A stretch of 64,000 bases of DNA from Pocillopora verrucosa (taxonomy: Eukaryota; Cnidaria; Anthozoa; Scleractinia; Pocilloporidae). The first letter of the stretch is position 1. Each line of letters opens with the position of its first letter. The translations under genes were made by a program, and so were the position numbers. The notes under the pieces are model-generated. The model worked only from the letters and a program-made list of their open reading frames with translations, was not told the origin of the DNA and ran no database searches. Below are positions 42,345-56,900 of this stretch, piece after piece. The DNA lies in assembly GCF_036669915.1 (NCBI RefSeq), contig NC_089312.1, positions 18,048,317 through 18,112,316 of the forward strand. Direction: 5' to 3'.

Positions 42345-43674
42345 TTTATATTATTAGGAATTTACTGGCACTACCTCACCATCGATTTGTAGGTACAAGA
42401 TAATTGTGTCGCACCTTGTCACTTACCTTGCATCTCATCTTAAATGACAGCATTTGACAAATTGAATAAACCCAGCGTAACTGTTACTTAGAACAAAATA
42501 CTTCAGTTGAAAATGATCAATTTTTTTTTATATTTAAGAGAAACTTTTCTGAGCTCACGAGTATCTTGCAATGCATAAATGTTTCCTTTGTAGATGTATC
42601 ACATTACAGTCTGAGATGGGACCAGAGAGACAAACATCAAAAAGCATTGATTTGTTGAAGGACCCTAGCTAAAGGGGGTTTTACTTTAGTAGAAAATTGC
42701 AATGACAAAAGGTTTAAGAAGCTCTGGTAGAGAAATTTAGAGGTTGTTATGCCTAGTGACATAATTTGTAAAAAGGGAAAAATAGAGTAGTTTTAGCTAT
42801 TAACAAATAATTTAATGTCAAGATTTGCTAGGAATGAACAGACATAGAACTCTCCGACACCTGTGTAGGAAAAATTGTATTTAATAAGTTCTTGAGGTCT
42901 TTTACACTGCTACTGAAACAACCGGTTTGATGCTAAATATGTTTATTTAGGTTTGATATATGGATTAAAGTGCTTCAGGTTGTGTTTGTTTTAAGATTCC
43001 ATTTATCTCCTTGGCTTATGCATACCTGCAGAACTTCTTCCCAATTGCTTTTCAAATTGAGCGAAAGATACTGTTGTTACTTGTTTCCAATAAGCAATCC
43101 TAGTCAACTATTTCCAGTGCGCACAAAGTGCAAACGATATGTTTTCCCCACTGGTATGTAAAAGAAAAATTTATAGCTATAGGCTGTCAGTTAGTGACCT
43201 CTGCATAAATAATAATGCCGTTGAAGTATACGTGAAGTTTTCACTCCGTTTTCGCTTTGATTTTTGCAACGTCCTTCCTATTGTGATTTCGGATCGACTC
43301 TCAGACTGCCAGCAGTTCCTTTCTTTTGGCGAGGTCCGTCACGTGAGTCAGAAAAGAACATTGATGTCAGCGCGCTGAATATGCAGTTATTAGATGATTT
43401 GCTCATCACTTTCTTTGTCTGACCATCACGTTAACTTGGTGAATGAACTGTACGTTAGTTAATTGAAAGGTAGTTAATCTCGTGTGCTCTGTTTTGTTTC
43501 GTTTTTCATTTTTAGGCTAGTATCTTGCGCGTTCTGTCTTTGTCTTTGATTGTTGTTTTTTTTTTTTTTCCGTTTCTCTCGCGCTCTGTTCCTTGATCCA
43601 TTTTTTATGTTGGTAAGATTTCCCTTTAATTGAGTTAGACCCTCATGCGTTTTCTTTTGATAGGCTGGTTACAA
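42345..43674. other. RNF4-like 3' UTR and downstream spacer
   Basis: The first part is the 3' UTR, ending near the AATAAA at 42465-42470. The rest is AT-rich with no recognised gene, up to the minisatellite. Confidence 0.5.
42465..42470 (+). terminator. Polyadenylation signal of the RNF4-like gene
   Basis: A canonical AATAAA about 120 bp after the stop codon in AT-rich sequence. Confidence 0.6.
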
Positions 43675-45825
43675 GTGCGCCCTTATGTGTTTGTTTCGCT
43701 AGTGACTTGTGTATTCTGTTTTGTGTTATTGTTTCTTTAGTGACGTGCGTAAACTGTTTACTCTGATTCTTAAGTAAGTGACTTTGATAACCTCCATTGT
43801 TTAATCGGTGCGTTAGTGACGCGCACGTTCTGATCTGTCGAACGTAAGTTCGTGACTAGCTCAATTTTTTGTTTGATTGTTACGTTTGTGACCCGTGCAC
43901 TCTGTTTAGTGTATTTTGTTGCGTAAGTGACTCGTGCATACATTTTATCGTTTGCTTAGTGTTATGCCCTTGCATGCACTGTTCTGTGTTCGATTATTGC
44001 GTTACTGACCCGCCCACGCTGTTTTGTCTATGATTGTTGAGTTAGTGACTCCCGCATGTTATCTCGTGTTTGATTTTTAAGTTTGACTTTGATTCTTATG
44101 TAAGTGCCTCGCCCACTCTGTTTCGTAATTGATTCTTTGTTAGTTTGTGGCTCGCGCACTCAGTGTAGCGTTTGATTGTTACGCAAGTGACTCTCACACT
44201 TAAGCGTTTGATTGTTATGTTAATGACTCGCACTCTGTTTAGCGTTTGATCGTTACGATAGTGACTCGCGTACTCTGTTTTGTGTTTGATCGTCATGGTA
44301 GTGACTCGCGCACTCTGTTTTGTGTTTGATTGTTACGTTAGTGACTTGCACACTCTGTTCTGCGTTTGCTTGTTACGTTATGGACTAACACACTGTTTTG
44401 CGTTTGATTGTTACGTTATGGACTTGCGCACTCTGTTTTGTGTTTGATTGTTGCAGTAGTGACTTGCGCACTCTGTTTTGTGTTCAATTGTTACGTTACT
44501 GACTTGCATACTCTGTTCTGCGTTTGCTTGTTACATTATGGACTTGCACACTATGTTTTGCGTTTGATTGTTACGTTATGGACTTGCGCATTCTGTTTTG
44601 TGTTTGATTGTTACGTTATGGACTTGCGCTCTCTGTTTTGCGTTTGATTGTTACGTTAGTGACTTGCACACTCTGGTTTGTGTTTGATTGTTACGTTAGT
44701 GACTTGTACACTCTATTTCGTGTTTGATTGTTACGTTAGTGACTTGCGCACTCTGTTTGCGTTTGATTGTTACGTTATGGACTTGTGCACTCTGTTTTGC
44801 GTTTGATTGTTATGTTACTGACTGGCACACTCTGTTTTGTGTTTGATTGTTACGTCATGGACTAGCACACTGTTTTGCGTTTGATTGTTACGCTATGGAC
44901 TTGTACTTTCCTTTTTGTGTTTGATTGTTACGTTAGTGACTTGCGCACTCTGTTTTGTGTTTGATTGTTACGCTAGTGGCTTGTGCATTCTGTTTTATGT
45001 TTGATTATTAGGTTATTGTCTCGCACATTCTGTTTTGTGTTTGATTGTTGGGAAAGTGACTCGCACACTTTTTTGTGTTTGATTGTTACGTTACTGTCTC
45101 GCGCACTCTGTTTTGTGTTTGATTGTTGGATCAGTGACTCGCGCACTCTGCTTTGTGTTTGACTATTAGGTTAGTGACTCGCACGCTCTGTTTTGTGTTT
45201 GATTGTTACGTTATGGACTTGCGCACTCTGCTTTGTGTTTGACTTTAAGGTTAGTGCCTTGCACACTCTGTTTTGTGTTTGACTGTTTGGTTAATGACTT
45301 GTGCACTCTGTTTTGTGTTTGACTGTTTGGTAAGTGACCCGCGCGCTTTTTTTGCGCTTGACTGTTAGGTTAATGACTAGTGCACTCTGTTTTGCCTCTT
45401 ACTGTTAGAGTAGTGACTCGCGCACTCTGCTTTTTGTTTGACTGTTAGCTTAGTGACTCGCACACTCTGCCTTGTGTTCGATTGTTCGTTAGTGACTCGC
45501 GCACTCTGTTTTGTGTTGGACTGTAAGGTTAGTGCCTTGCACACTCTGTTTTGTGTTTGACTGTTAGGTAAGTGACCCACCCGCTTTGTTTTGCGCTTGA
45601 CTGTTAGGTTAATGACTTGTGCACTCTGTTTTGCGTCTTACTGTTAGGTTAATGACTTGTGCACTCTGTTTTGCGTCTTACTGTTAGATTAGTGACTCGC
45701 GCACTCTGCCTTGTGTTCGATTGTTACGTTAGTGACTCGCGCACTCTGTTTTGTGTTGGACTGTAAGGTTAGTGACTCGGGCACTCTGTTTTGTGTTTGT
45801 CTGTTACGGTAGTGACTTGCGCACA
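43675..45825. repeat. 40-bp minisatellite, about 54 copies
   Basis: A tandem array of a 40-bp unit, typically GTTAGTGACTTGCGCACTCT followed by GTTTTGTGTTTGATTGTTAC. Units are degenerate at the left edge, most regular around 44300-45000, and vary (CTCG or CTTG, GACT or GATT) toward the right. Because 40 is not a multiple of three, reading frames inside it are by-products. It lies in the convergent interval between the RNF4-like and ARID5-like genes. Confidence 0.95.
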
Positions 45826-47920
45826 ATGCTCAAGAGTTTCAGGCACAAATCCGTCTCGTCCATTCTAGCGCTGTACGGAATATTTCGGGATTGGAATCCG
45901 CTATCGTTGCACTTTGCGTAACTGAAATATCTCTGAAACTGACGGAAATACTAACTGAATAACACGTTCCTAATTCCAAGACCTTGTTTACGTATACTTT
46001 CGGTTGCATCATGTACCTCTCATTTTCAGTCAGTGATTTCCACACTTTTAAAGCAGCCAGGACTACATGAGAAACTGTTGAGTGAGAAAAGGAACGTTTT
46101 ATTATTTTAACCCAGTTATTGCATCAGTGACTCGTTACTTGTAGTGCAAGATTGAGAAGATCTGAAAAGGAGGTTAAGACGGGGTGGGTGGTTGGGTGGT
46201 TGGGTGTCTCAGTCTCTCCATTCTCAGGTTCTTATCCCTCAGGTCTTGCATGGGGCGCTCCTTAAGTGACCGCTATTCGATGACATTGCAGTGGCGTGTA
46301 CATGCCTTAGAACTTGATAAAGCCCCTCTTTTTGGTAACATGAAACATAATTTGGCCCACACGTGAATGGAGTCAAACAGGTATATCAAAGAGAGTTTAT
46401 TTACATTAACCTCTTGCAAAATATTATTTATAAAAGTTAAAGTTTCATCTGTGAAGTCTTCTTGACCTTTGCAAAAATAAATACACTACATCCAGCAAAA
46501 ACAAACAAACAAAAATCACGTGTTTTAGCTTTGCATAATGTACAAAAATAGCCTTTTGCGTTAAAAAAATACTACAAAGCCGTGTTCACCTAAAAAATAT
46601 TTCACACCTTTGCAATATGACAATATACTGAGTGAACTCAAATTTTCACCATCATAAATGGTAGAAAGTTGGTCCAAACTCTGCTAGAATGTACACAACA
46701 CAAACTGACTTAAAATATAACGTTTGGTAATTCTACAGGGTAGCAATCATGAAAATGTAACATAGTTGTAACATTAGAAATAGTTATCAACTGAACCAGC
46801 CCTTGAGAAAGAGTTGCTCGTATATGTTGTGGTTTAATTTCGCTTTTGGTTCAAATTTTAGCTTCCTCTGTAGTCCCTGTGATAGTGTACGATGACAAAA
46901 TTGACGGAAGGAAAATGAACTTTGAACCAAAGACAAATTAAACCATAACACATCAATAAGAAAATCGTAATTAATCAGGTTTTAATGCAAAAAAAAATCA
47001 AGCAAAATCGCATTGTGGAATTAATAAATTATAAATTGTACAAGCAATTATCTCTTGCTATTTAATTTCATTTCTAATCGATGAAAATTAAAGCCTTTAT
47101 CTCACACTGCAACAAACAGCAACCTTATATTCACAAAATTTACAATGAAAATGAGAGAATGTCATCAAAAATTGACCATATAACACTTTTAACACAAGCC
47201 CTTGAAAGGGAAAGGGTTTTATATGATTAATGTTTCCTGGGTCCAGCAATGAAGTTCTAATAGGTGACCTGTAGTTTGCGTCTTTTTCAAACTACCGTGA
47301 TAATGTAATTTCTGGAAGATGTATGATGAGTTCAGAATGCCGAAATAAATATATTTACAATGCCAGCAGAAATGAAAGCTTCCTAAAAATTACACTGTTA
47401 AAGCCTTAGGTGAGACTACTGAAAACAGAGGGTTTCAGAGCTGCTAATGAATGTGAGTACCTCCTGAGTTAACAATTGAATCAGACCAGCTGATTATTCT
47501 AAAAAAGAGTATTCAAAATGTGTAATTTAACACCATGTCAACACTTAAGCGTGAAATTCCCACCTCGGTGGAAAGATAACATCGTTAACTACATATTTAT
47601 ATCAATGAAAACTTAGCATCTACACTTGAAACAGCCCCACACATGCTGCTTGCAAAATAATTACTTTTTAAACGAGTGGATATTTATCAACAAATCATTA
47701 AAAAATTCACTTTTGTAGTTCTGTGTAAATTTTGAATCCTAGCATCTTAAGAGAGAAATTCTGCAGGAGTGGCTATTTTTGAGGACTTCAGAGCACAAGG
47801 AATGATTTGTGTAAATTATGGTAGATGCTCTTCTAGTGAAGTAAGTATGGTTTTTTCCCCTATCCAAACATGGGCTTCTGTTACAGTTTTTTCTCAAGTC
47901 CTTGTTACCAGAATGGTCAC
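45826..47920. other. Convergent intergenic region and ARID5-like 3' UTR
   Basis: AT-rich sequence. The right part should be the 3' UTR of the minus-strand ARID5-like gene. A minus-strand AATAAA (plus TTTATT at 46396-46401) is one possible 3'-end signal. A G-quadruplex motif lies at 46181-46204. No other gene is recognised. Confidence 0.45.
46181..46204 (+). other. Canonical G-quadruplex motif
   Basis: Four G-runs of at least three, separated by loops of 1, 5 and 5 nt (GGGG, T, GGG, TGGTT, GGG, TGGTT, GGG). It lies about 350 bp beyond the right edge of the 40-bp array. Confidence 0.75.
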
Positions 47921-50900
47921 TTAAGTAAAAGAATATAATGGGTAATTGGTTCCTTCTGGTGTCCTTGAGTTCGATGTACCAGGATAAGTTGATCCCAGCA
48001 AACAATGTGGGTGAATGTGTAGCTGATCATCTGTGCCCGTTATCAAGGCCGGAGCACCCACAGGTGCCACACCCAAGTGGTAGGTAGGACTAAACATAGG
48101 GGGTGTGGGAATGAAAATCCTGGATGCTGTACACAAGTGACTCGAAAGTGCGTCTGGTGGTCCTTGCAAATGAGCAGAAGGAGAGGATATGTAAAGATCA
48201 GGGCGATCTGGCATCATGGAGGAAGGACTCCATCTTCCTGGGTAAAATGTCATACCATGAAATGGTAGCTCTTCTTCGTAATGCTCCTTCTTTGGCTTCG
48301 GTGGAGGGGCTCTAATTTCATCTTTCCTGCTTGCTGATAATGAGCAAGAGCAGTCTGGGGGACAGAGGTCCTCGGAAACATAGTTATACCTTAACTGGCC
48401 AAGTTCTGGAGTGTAGTGATGTCTGGTGCTAGATTTAGGATGTTGCTGTTGCCCAGTGGACTGTCTTCGTAGCCATTCTGCAAAATGCTCATCAACACTC
48501 TCTGATGAAGGGGAGTGTGTGTAGCAGCCTTCTAAGTTTTCCGATCGTGCCTGTTTATGCCTCTTCTTCTCCTGTTTGGAATGGGATGTTTCTTGTTTTA
48601 GAGGTGGACAGACTTCATCTAAAGCTTTCTTTGTTGTAAACCCAGGAGAGCTTTCATGAACACGAGATGGAACCTTGTTGCCATTAAATGGTTGACCACT
48701 GTACGGCTGCACACCATAAACTATGGATCCTTCTACTTTGGGTTTTAGTTCTTTAGTGGAGTGGTGCTTTGAACTGTCATTGTGTTCCTGTTTTATTTGC
48801 GATTGCTGCAAATGTTTCAGCCTGGAATTTTCTCCACCACCAATTATTGGTCTCTGCACCTTGGATATTTCTTGCATTTCTTTCTGAGTCTGTGGCACAG
48901 TGTGACTCCTAGACTGTACCCCCGGAGGACTGTCCTCTGATGTTAAATCAATAATCTCTCTTCCTTTGTTAGCAGTATTTAACTGCTGTAAAGGTGGTAC
49001 CACTCGCATATCATCATTCACAACTTTAGAGACCCTCTGTGGTGGAATAGCTTGATTCAGATTGGTACTAACAGCAACTGTGTTTTTTGCGTAGACAAAG
49101 TTGGTTCTTGCACTTGTTTCCTCATGGCTACGAATCTCTTCCCTGCGATGCTGTTTCCTGTCTTGAGTGACAGTTGCCTCTTGTGAAAATTGTTGCACTG
49201 GAACAACTTTTTCTCTTCTGTCAGAGGATGAGGTGATCAGTGGCTCTGTGCTTGCAACTGACTTGCTCCTCCACAGTTTAGATTCTTCTGTGATGGATTT
49301 CACAGAAACAGGTGAAATTTCTTGCATATAGGAGGCTGTGGTGATGGCTGATGTTGTTATAACAGGTTTCATTTCTTGAGAATGGGCTATGTGCATTACA
49401 TTCCTCTTTACATCAGGTGTGGAGGTCACTCTTAAAGGTATTGCTTGCTGTGATGACACTGGTGCAATATTATCATGTGTATTTCTATCTCTTTCCATGA
49501 CCTGATTCTGCTTCTTCTCTATGACAGCCTGGTCTGCATGAAAGCTTGGTTGCACTGCTTTGCTATTGGAGACTGTTAAACCTGGTTTTTTCTTGGTTTT
49601 GTCTAAAAGCTCTTTTTGTCCACAGCTGTCAGCAAAAGGGGGATTTTTCTCATCCATCTGTCTCTTGAGATCGTTTCTTATATGCTTCTCATATGGCAAG
49701 AGTAACCTGAAAGAAAAGGCAAATAATTTAAGGGGATATCACATAATTTCTGCAAGATTTCAGACAAGAAAATGCATGCCAAAATATTTTTATCATCATG
49801 GCAGCTGCAGGTTAAACATACCAGTACATTACAGACAGGGAAAGCTTTGCAAATGTAACTGGATGACATTCAATTGAAATTAGAACATACATGTGTATCT
49901 TAACCCTTTAACTACCAAGTTCTGATTGTTAAATCTCCCCTCTAGCTGCCAGACATTTCCTTGTAAATTAGTTACGAGAATTTAGTGTAAGATCAAAATT
50001 ACATCCTCTACCTGATAAGTTTGAGTATTCTCCTCACCTGTTTGCTGGATAATGTTTGGATATTATAGAGAGAAGTTACATGCTGGTCACTCCTGGGAGT
50101 TAAAGTGTTAAAGGAAAGGACAATGAAAGGTATCTAGTGGTAAAAAAACTCTCAAAAGGACAGCTACGATGGCATACCCATCTGATATGTGGAAAATGGA
50201 CACATGGCAAAGAAAAACAACCAAGAATTTTGTTAAAGATGTAATCATTTCTAAATGGCCACTGTGAGAAAAACTTACTGCCAAACTCACCTTTCATAAT
50301 GTCTCTTGGTATAAGTGGCAGCACTTGTTATAGTTGTACTTGCACCAAGTGAGTCATAAACACGTCGCCACAGACGTTTCCCAGTCACCTACAAGATGAA
50401 CATTTACAACTGCTTAGGAGGTTTCTTTCAAAGACAAACTACAATGGTTAGATTCATAGGCAAATAAAAGTAATTTCTCGGACTAATTTACAATGTAAAT
50501 GTCAAAATAAGTTGCTTTTTTAATGGGAGTTGGTTTCTATGGGAGATTTTTTCCCCATCCTGACTGAAAATAATGCCTCAGACACCTGCACTTCTATTAG
50601 CACGCAAACATGTGCAATGACCAGGAAACAGGACCTGTGTCCAATTCAGATACCTGCATATTCTGTGAGACTTTTCCCTACTTTACTGGAAACATTTTTT
50701 TCATAAAAATCAATTTCCAAACCAATTAACATACTTTTCAACTTTTACCTTACCTTTGTTTCATAAAGGGAATGCAACACTTACAATACTAAATGTAAAG
50801 CAACAAACTACTGAGTTTAAATAGTTTGATACTTACTGCATCATAGCCTCCAAATTTCTGCACTGTATTGTACATTGTCCACAGATTAACTGAGGGAATA

Positions 50901-53900
50901 AGACAACCATCAACTGATTATTAAAATAATTAAAAGAGCAAAAAAAGGTTTGAAAATTTTTCTCCCTAACCATTTTACAATTTCCGCTGTCATGCAAAAT
51001 TCTTTTGCACAATTCATTTCCAAACCTCAAAAATTTAAAGTATTCTGCATCAGGATTTGCACAGGGATGCATGTATATTTTTAACACCCACATCCTTAAA
51101 ACTACGAATTCTTGTTTAACTAACAGAAAAGATGGTGTACAAGCTACCTTTGGGAGCATGAAAAGTTGCAAATTTGTATCAAAAGTAATTACATGTTCAT
51201 GTACATAAGCACAGTGTATGTATCTACGGATGTATGTATGTACTGTATTTATGGATGCAATTTTGTATTTATAGACTGAAGTACATGTAAATTTGATGTT
51301 AGCTTCATCCAATCCATGACCTGGTGGTAACAAAAATAGGTGTACTTAATAAACAGTTAAGTATTAAAAACACAAGAGTCATACCTTTCTTAAAGCCCAA
51401 AGCAGGCAACTTGCCAAGTGGCTGGTTATTCTTTCTCATGAAGTCACGTAAGGTTTGCATGAAGAACTTCTCATCATCGTCATCATACACCTGTTTATTT
51501 ATAACAGAAGCAGGCATTTTTCACAAGAAATTCAAAGGATTTGTGTTCACTGCCATTAATATCATCATTATGATTACTATCATCATTATTGTTATCTGGC
51601 CCTTAACCTATCAATATCCCCACCCTAGCAAATGTTCATTTCGAAGTTTTATTGTCTTCAAAAGCAACTATTTTTGTTGCAATGTGCTATCAATTGACTT
51701 AAATCTTGAAAAAAATTAATTACAACTGCACAACTCCCTGTTATCCTACCCTAACCCATCAATATCCCCATCCTGGCAAATGTTCATTTCAAAGTTTTAT
51801 TCTCTTCAAAAGCAACTATTTTTTGTCACAGTGTGCCACTTGCAGTACCTCATCCTTGACATTTCCAGGCATCCTCAGTCTTTTTTTCTTCTTTTTCCAC
51901 AAAATAGATTCCTCCATTTGTTTCATCTCATTCTCTTTCTTCTCCTCTGAAACAGAGGGTGGTCTGAAATGCTTTTCTTCATTTTCCTTACTGAACCTTG
52001 GCTTTGTAACATCATTGATGTTCACTGAAGATGAAATGGGTCCTGAAATTGGTGTGGCATTTTGAAAAGATTTTGCTGGAACTGACTGCACACTGCTTAT
52101 GGGCTGCTGCAAACATGCCACAGGTTGGTTGCGCATAACATTGCAGGTAGATGCTGCTAGCTGTGTGCTGACGGTGCCTTGTGTTGTAGTTACTGGTCGG
52201 GTGCTCAAGACAGTAGGTGGATGTACATTGGCCTGGACAGCTGGCTGTGTTCTCGAATTGTCAACATTATGGGTGTATGTGACAGCTGTCCCATTTGAAG
52301 TTTTCTTGTTTTCTGTGAGGGAATTTGGTACTCTGCTTGTTCTACTCTCTGACATAGAGCTTGAACTTGAAGCAGGTATAACTGTAACATTTGTTCTAAC
52401 TCTATCAGTCAAGTGTGGTTTCATCAGTGAAACAGTCTTTTTATTGGTCATACTGTTTTCAACATCCCTTAGCTTTGCGTTCGAAGAGAAAACTTGCTTT
52501 TGAATAGGTGTGGTCCTTGAACACTCTGAAATATTTGTACTGATTTCCTTTTGACTAGACTGCAGTGGTTGTGAGAGACACAGCACATCTGCCTTTATCT
52601 TGCTAGAGGGAATAAGAGGAGGTGGGATCTTTGTATGTTCTCCTTTTGCCAATGGCACATCTTGAACAGCAATTTTGGGAATCTCTGCTGTTTCTGCCTT
52701 TTCTGCGTTATTGACTTGTATTCGTGGCTTTATTAAGGGCGGTGGCCCATTGGTCTTAGTTTTCCTTCCCATTGCAGGAGGTGCCTTTATCTTGTCTTGC
52801 ACACCTTCTGACATATCAGAACCTGCACTCTCTTCTTCCTCTGATACTTTGCATCGTTTTGCTGCTGGTGAATTTCCAAGGTGATTTTGAATGTCTGCCA
52901 CAAACCGTTTCTTCTTGAGCACATTGTTTTGCGCAGTAAGCTTCTTTTTCTTCCTTGGCCTACCTTTCAGAACTGGTGCTGGTAAACAGAAAGAAAAAGG
53001 GGATATAAATAAAAGTGGAAAAAAAGGGATTTAGCAGTGGACATTCCACAAGGTAGCTCTTCTTGTCCTCTGTTTCTATGTTGAATTGGAATTGACAGTG
53101 TTGAAAAATGTCCACATTCACTGAACTAGGTTGGAGCATAGATTCAGTAGCACAATTGTGCTACACATTTGTTCACCTTGTGATCACTTAGCTTCAGGAA
53201 AATAATATACAAGTATCAATCTTTTCTGCGACAAGAGCTTCAGCATCAGCCTTGTATATCAAGAAATAGTTCAGTTGGTTGTTTATATGTAGGAAAAAAA
53301 AACAATCACATCTGACCACAATTTTGGAAAAATCAAGATTATTCCAAACCTGAAAAACCATAAGAGAGACCAGCTTCTTATTTCTTCTTATACTGGTGAA
53401 CCATTCATTTAGATCATGAAAATAAAGGACAATGCTAATGTCTAAAATGCTAATGTCTGGGTGCAAAGGATTAAGCATAAAAGATTGAATAATTCTCCAG
53501 ATCCTACTCTGAATTCTCTGGCTAAATTTGGATGGCCTGAGCTTTGCTTTTCTTCAAACATGGAGCTGTTATGTATCCTGTTAGCTTGCAATTATTGCCT
53601 TCTACAATTCTTAAAAAAGGAAAAAACCCTTAACATGCAACATTATTCATACCTTTGTTATCACCAGATAATTCAAACTTGTCCAAGCTGGGATGATGAA
53701 AACTATCTCTACAGAAGAGCACCCGTATACTTTTGTGTTCCGCAATAACTCCACCCAGTGCAGTCAACTGGGCTCTTGTCAAAAACATGCCCGATAAGAG
53801 CCTCCTTTTAAGAGCCCTGTAGCGACAATAAGCCGGAAATGTAAGTATGTGGAGGCTGCGAGGATGATCCCTTTTCATCCATGCCTCCCGGGCAGTTTTT

Positions 53901-56900
53901 AAAGTTTCTTTCTCCTTAGCAACATTGTTGCTGTTCAAATAGTATTTGTCATTGACACATACAAAATCACTTTCACACAAGGGTAACATGCCACAATTCC
54001 ATTGGAGTCCTGAATTCTGCCATACAGCCATGTCGTGGCATTTAATGACAACCTTCTGGTCAGCATATAGTAACTCATCCTAATAAATATAAACAAATAA
54101 ATACAGTCATTTTGAACACATGTAAAATAAAATGTATGAATCAATTTTATCAATAAAATATTAATTGTTTTGTGTTTATTTACACATGACGTATTTACAA
54201 ATTCTGATCTCTCGTCATTTCATTCACCAAAGAGAGCAGTTAAAGCAGCTGAAAGCTTGAGTTTTGAAGTTAAAAATACATTTGAAAGACTGATGATGTG
54301 ATGCATTTAGTTTGAGAGAGCAATGAAGGTGAGTGCTGCCAAAAAGACACATGAACAGAATTTACCAGCAAGGTTAGATGATATTGCACTTAAGACTGCT
54401 CCCACATTTCTATCTACACTTATTTAAGATACAAGTTGGATTATATCAAAATATGTCTAAAAATTTTACAAGGTCATCTTACAAATATTATATCTGTCTA
54501 GACAAAATGCCTTTCATCTTTAATACCCTAAAATTAGAATTAAATTTTAGGTGGGATAAAAAGTACTCGACGTATAGTCTTAAAAAGAACAGAAAAACAA
54601 TACTATTATCACCAATCAGATACAAGATCAAAGCACAAAAATTAATAAATGATAATAAAACCTGAAAATGACCATATATCCCTTAGTAATTAAGATTATC
54701 ACATCATTTTGGAGTAATGCCAAGGTTCAGCAAGGAAGGTCTAAATGTGACTCTTGTTTGTGTAAATTCAACTACAAGTGATATTTTAACAGAAAGGCCC
54801 ATGCAGCATTCTTTTGGGGGAAAAAACCTCAGTTGGTGGCCAATTAAAGTGAGGGCAAATTCTGGGCCTTGCACAGTTGATAATCATTTCAGTTCTATAA
54901 CACTGGATGTTCATGTCCGATCTCACGTCTGATTTCCAGGCACCCAATTATTCCTTGAATGCACAACTTGAAACTTGAAACTTAAAAAAATGCCTAATAA
55001 AGCACATATCAGACCCCACTGTTACTAATATACAAAAACACATCAATGGCAAGCAACTTCACTGATTTTTAATTGTAAAAAGTTCATTTATTGTATGCAC
55101 TTAGATTCCTTACATTCTTGCCTGCTAGAATGAAAAATTTGAAGGAGTTTCAATTACAGAAATACCATTTTGTTGTGTGTTTGAAAGAACACATTTTTAC
55201 TTGTCAAGATGATTAAAATTTCTGCTTGGAAATAATTTAATAATATTTCTGCTGAAGCAGCTGCGCATCAACAAGGAGAAGAACTTAAAAAAAATAAATA
55301 AAAAAATATTCTATATATATTCTACTGAGATGAGTTATCCACATGGTAGTTTACTGCAGTGGATGATTTGTACATTCACTGTTATTTCAAGTGAGTTGGC
55401 AGACCAGTTGACACTTGATTTGCTTGATGCATGTTTCATTTAACTGAAATACATGAATTTGGAGTGCTAAAATACGTTTTTCTTTTTCTGCAGGGTTATA
55501 GTTTTGTGGATATTGGAAAATCTGCAAAATCCACAGAAGTTTAAACGTAACAAAAATTACATGAGACTGAGTACCCTGAAGTGATACAGAACCTGATGCA
55601 AAGATCTATTCACACAATTTTGAGAAGTTAAATTTCTCAGATATTCCAAATTTCATTGTAAACTTGGTAAGATGATCAAAATAATCCAAGATTTAGCTAA
55701 CAACTGTATCAACAACAACCTCTTAATCATCAATCCAAATTATACACTTATCACTCCCTTGAAAATGAAAAAAAAATATGATAAATAAAAGGAAAAGCAG
55801 TATGACTTCCTTGTTATGTTTTGTTGAAAACATTGATTCAAATAATACAACATGGCAAACATTCTCTTGTAACCATATACGATAAAATTGAAAAAGCATC
55901 TAAAAACCCATGGCTGTGCTAAGTGTTAGGGTAAAGGGCTAATTGTTCTCTCCTATCTTGCGAGACTCGCATGTAATAACAATTCAAATAATTTTATTAA
56001 TTGAAGCCTAAAAATCTGACAGTCTATCCAACCTTACTCTGCACATGTGTATCAACAATGTAGTTCTTGCTAGGGAACAATGTTCTGTTATGGAGTCTGT
56101 TCATTTTGCATACTGCTAGATAAAAATAGATGTGATCTAAAATTTCCCTGTTTTATAATTAAACATTCACTGAATAAAACATGGGAACAGGCAGATCAAA
56201 CTCAGCAAGAAGGAAAATTTTGAATTGATAAACATCAAAAAGTACAGAATGCTAATTAATTCAAGGCCTTTTGATATGAACATGTGCTTAAAGCCAAACT
56301 TGGTCTTGGCAATAGTGTATTGAAGTGCATAAGAGTGGTCACTTGCAATACTCTTTCAAGTACTCAGAATAATCAACTAACATTTAGCTGTTAATGTTAA
56401 ATAGTATTTTACGGAACAACTCTTTTACCGAAATGAATTAAACAGTAAATGTAGCACTGTCGCTGAAATTAATAAAATTTTTGTTTAATTGTATCAAATA
56501 ACAGTCAAACAAAACAAAACAGATAACAAATTGTGACATTTTCCAAATAGTGTTCACTTATTCTGAAGGTCGAGACTTGGTACATTTATTGAACAAGTTT
56601 GAGGAATAAAAACAATCAAAATGAAAGAATTCTATAATTGGGTTTGGCAAGAAATAGCAGAATTACCCTTGATTATGTTTCATAATCCTTTCAGCTCTCA
56701 CAAGAGATTTGACTTGACTTTATTCTTCAGTACTAAGAGATATTAAATAACATTGAATCACTTGATTTTATACATGTTTATAGTGATACAGGAACTTGTT
56801 TCATCCCTAAATTTAGAACTTGGAACTTCAAATTCTTCCAACCAGAGCCAGAGTAATTTATTTGCACAGTGAAATTAACATATAACCGAGCTCGGATGAG

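Noticed and set aside
44408..44647. Cys-rich open frame inside the 40-bp array (also 45377-45580 on the minus strand)
   Set aside because: The repetition alone creates it. The repeat length is not a multiple of three and no start or splice context supports it.
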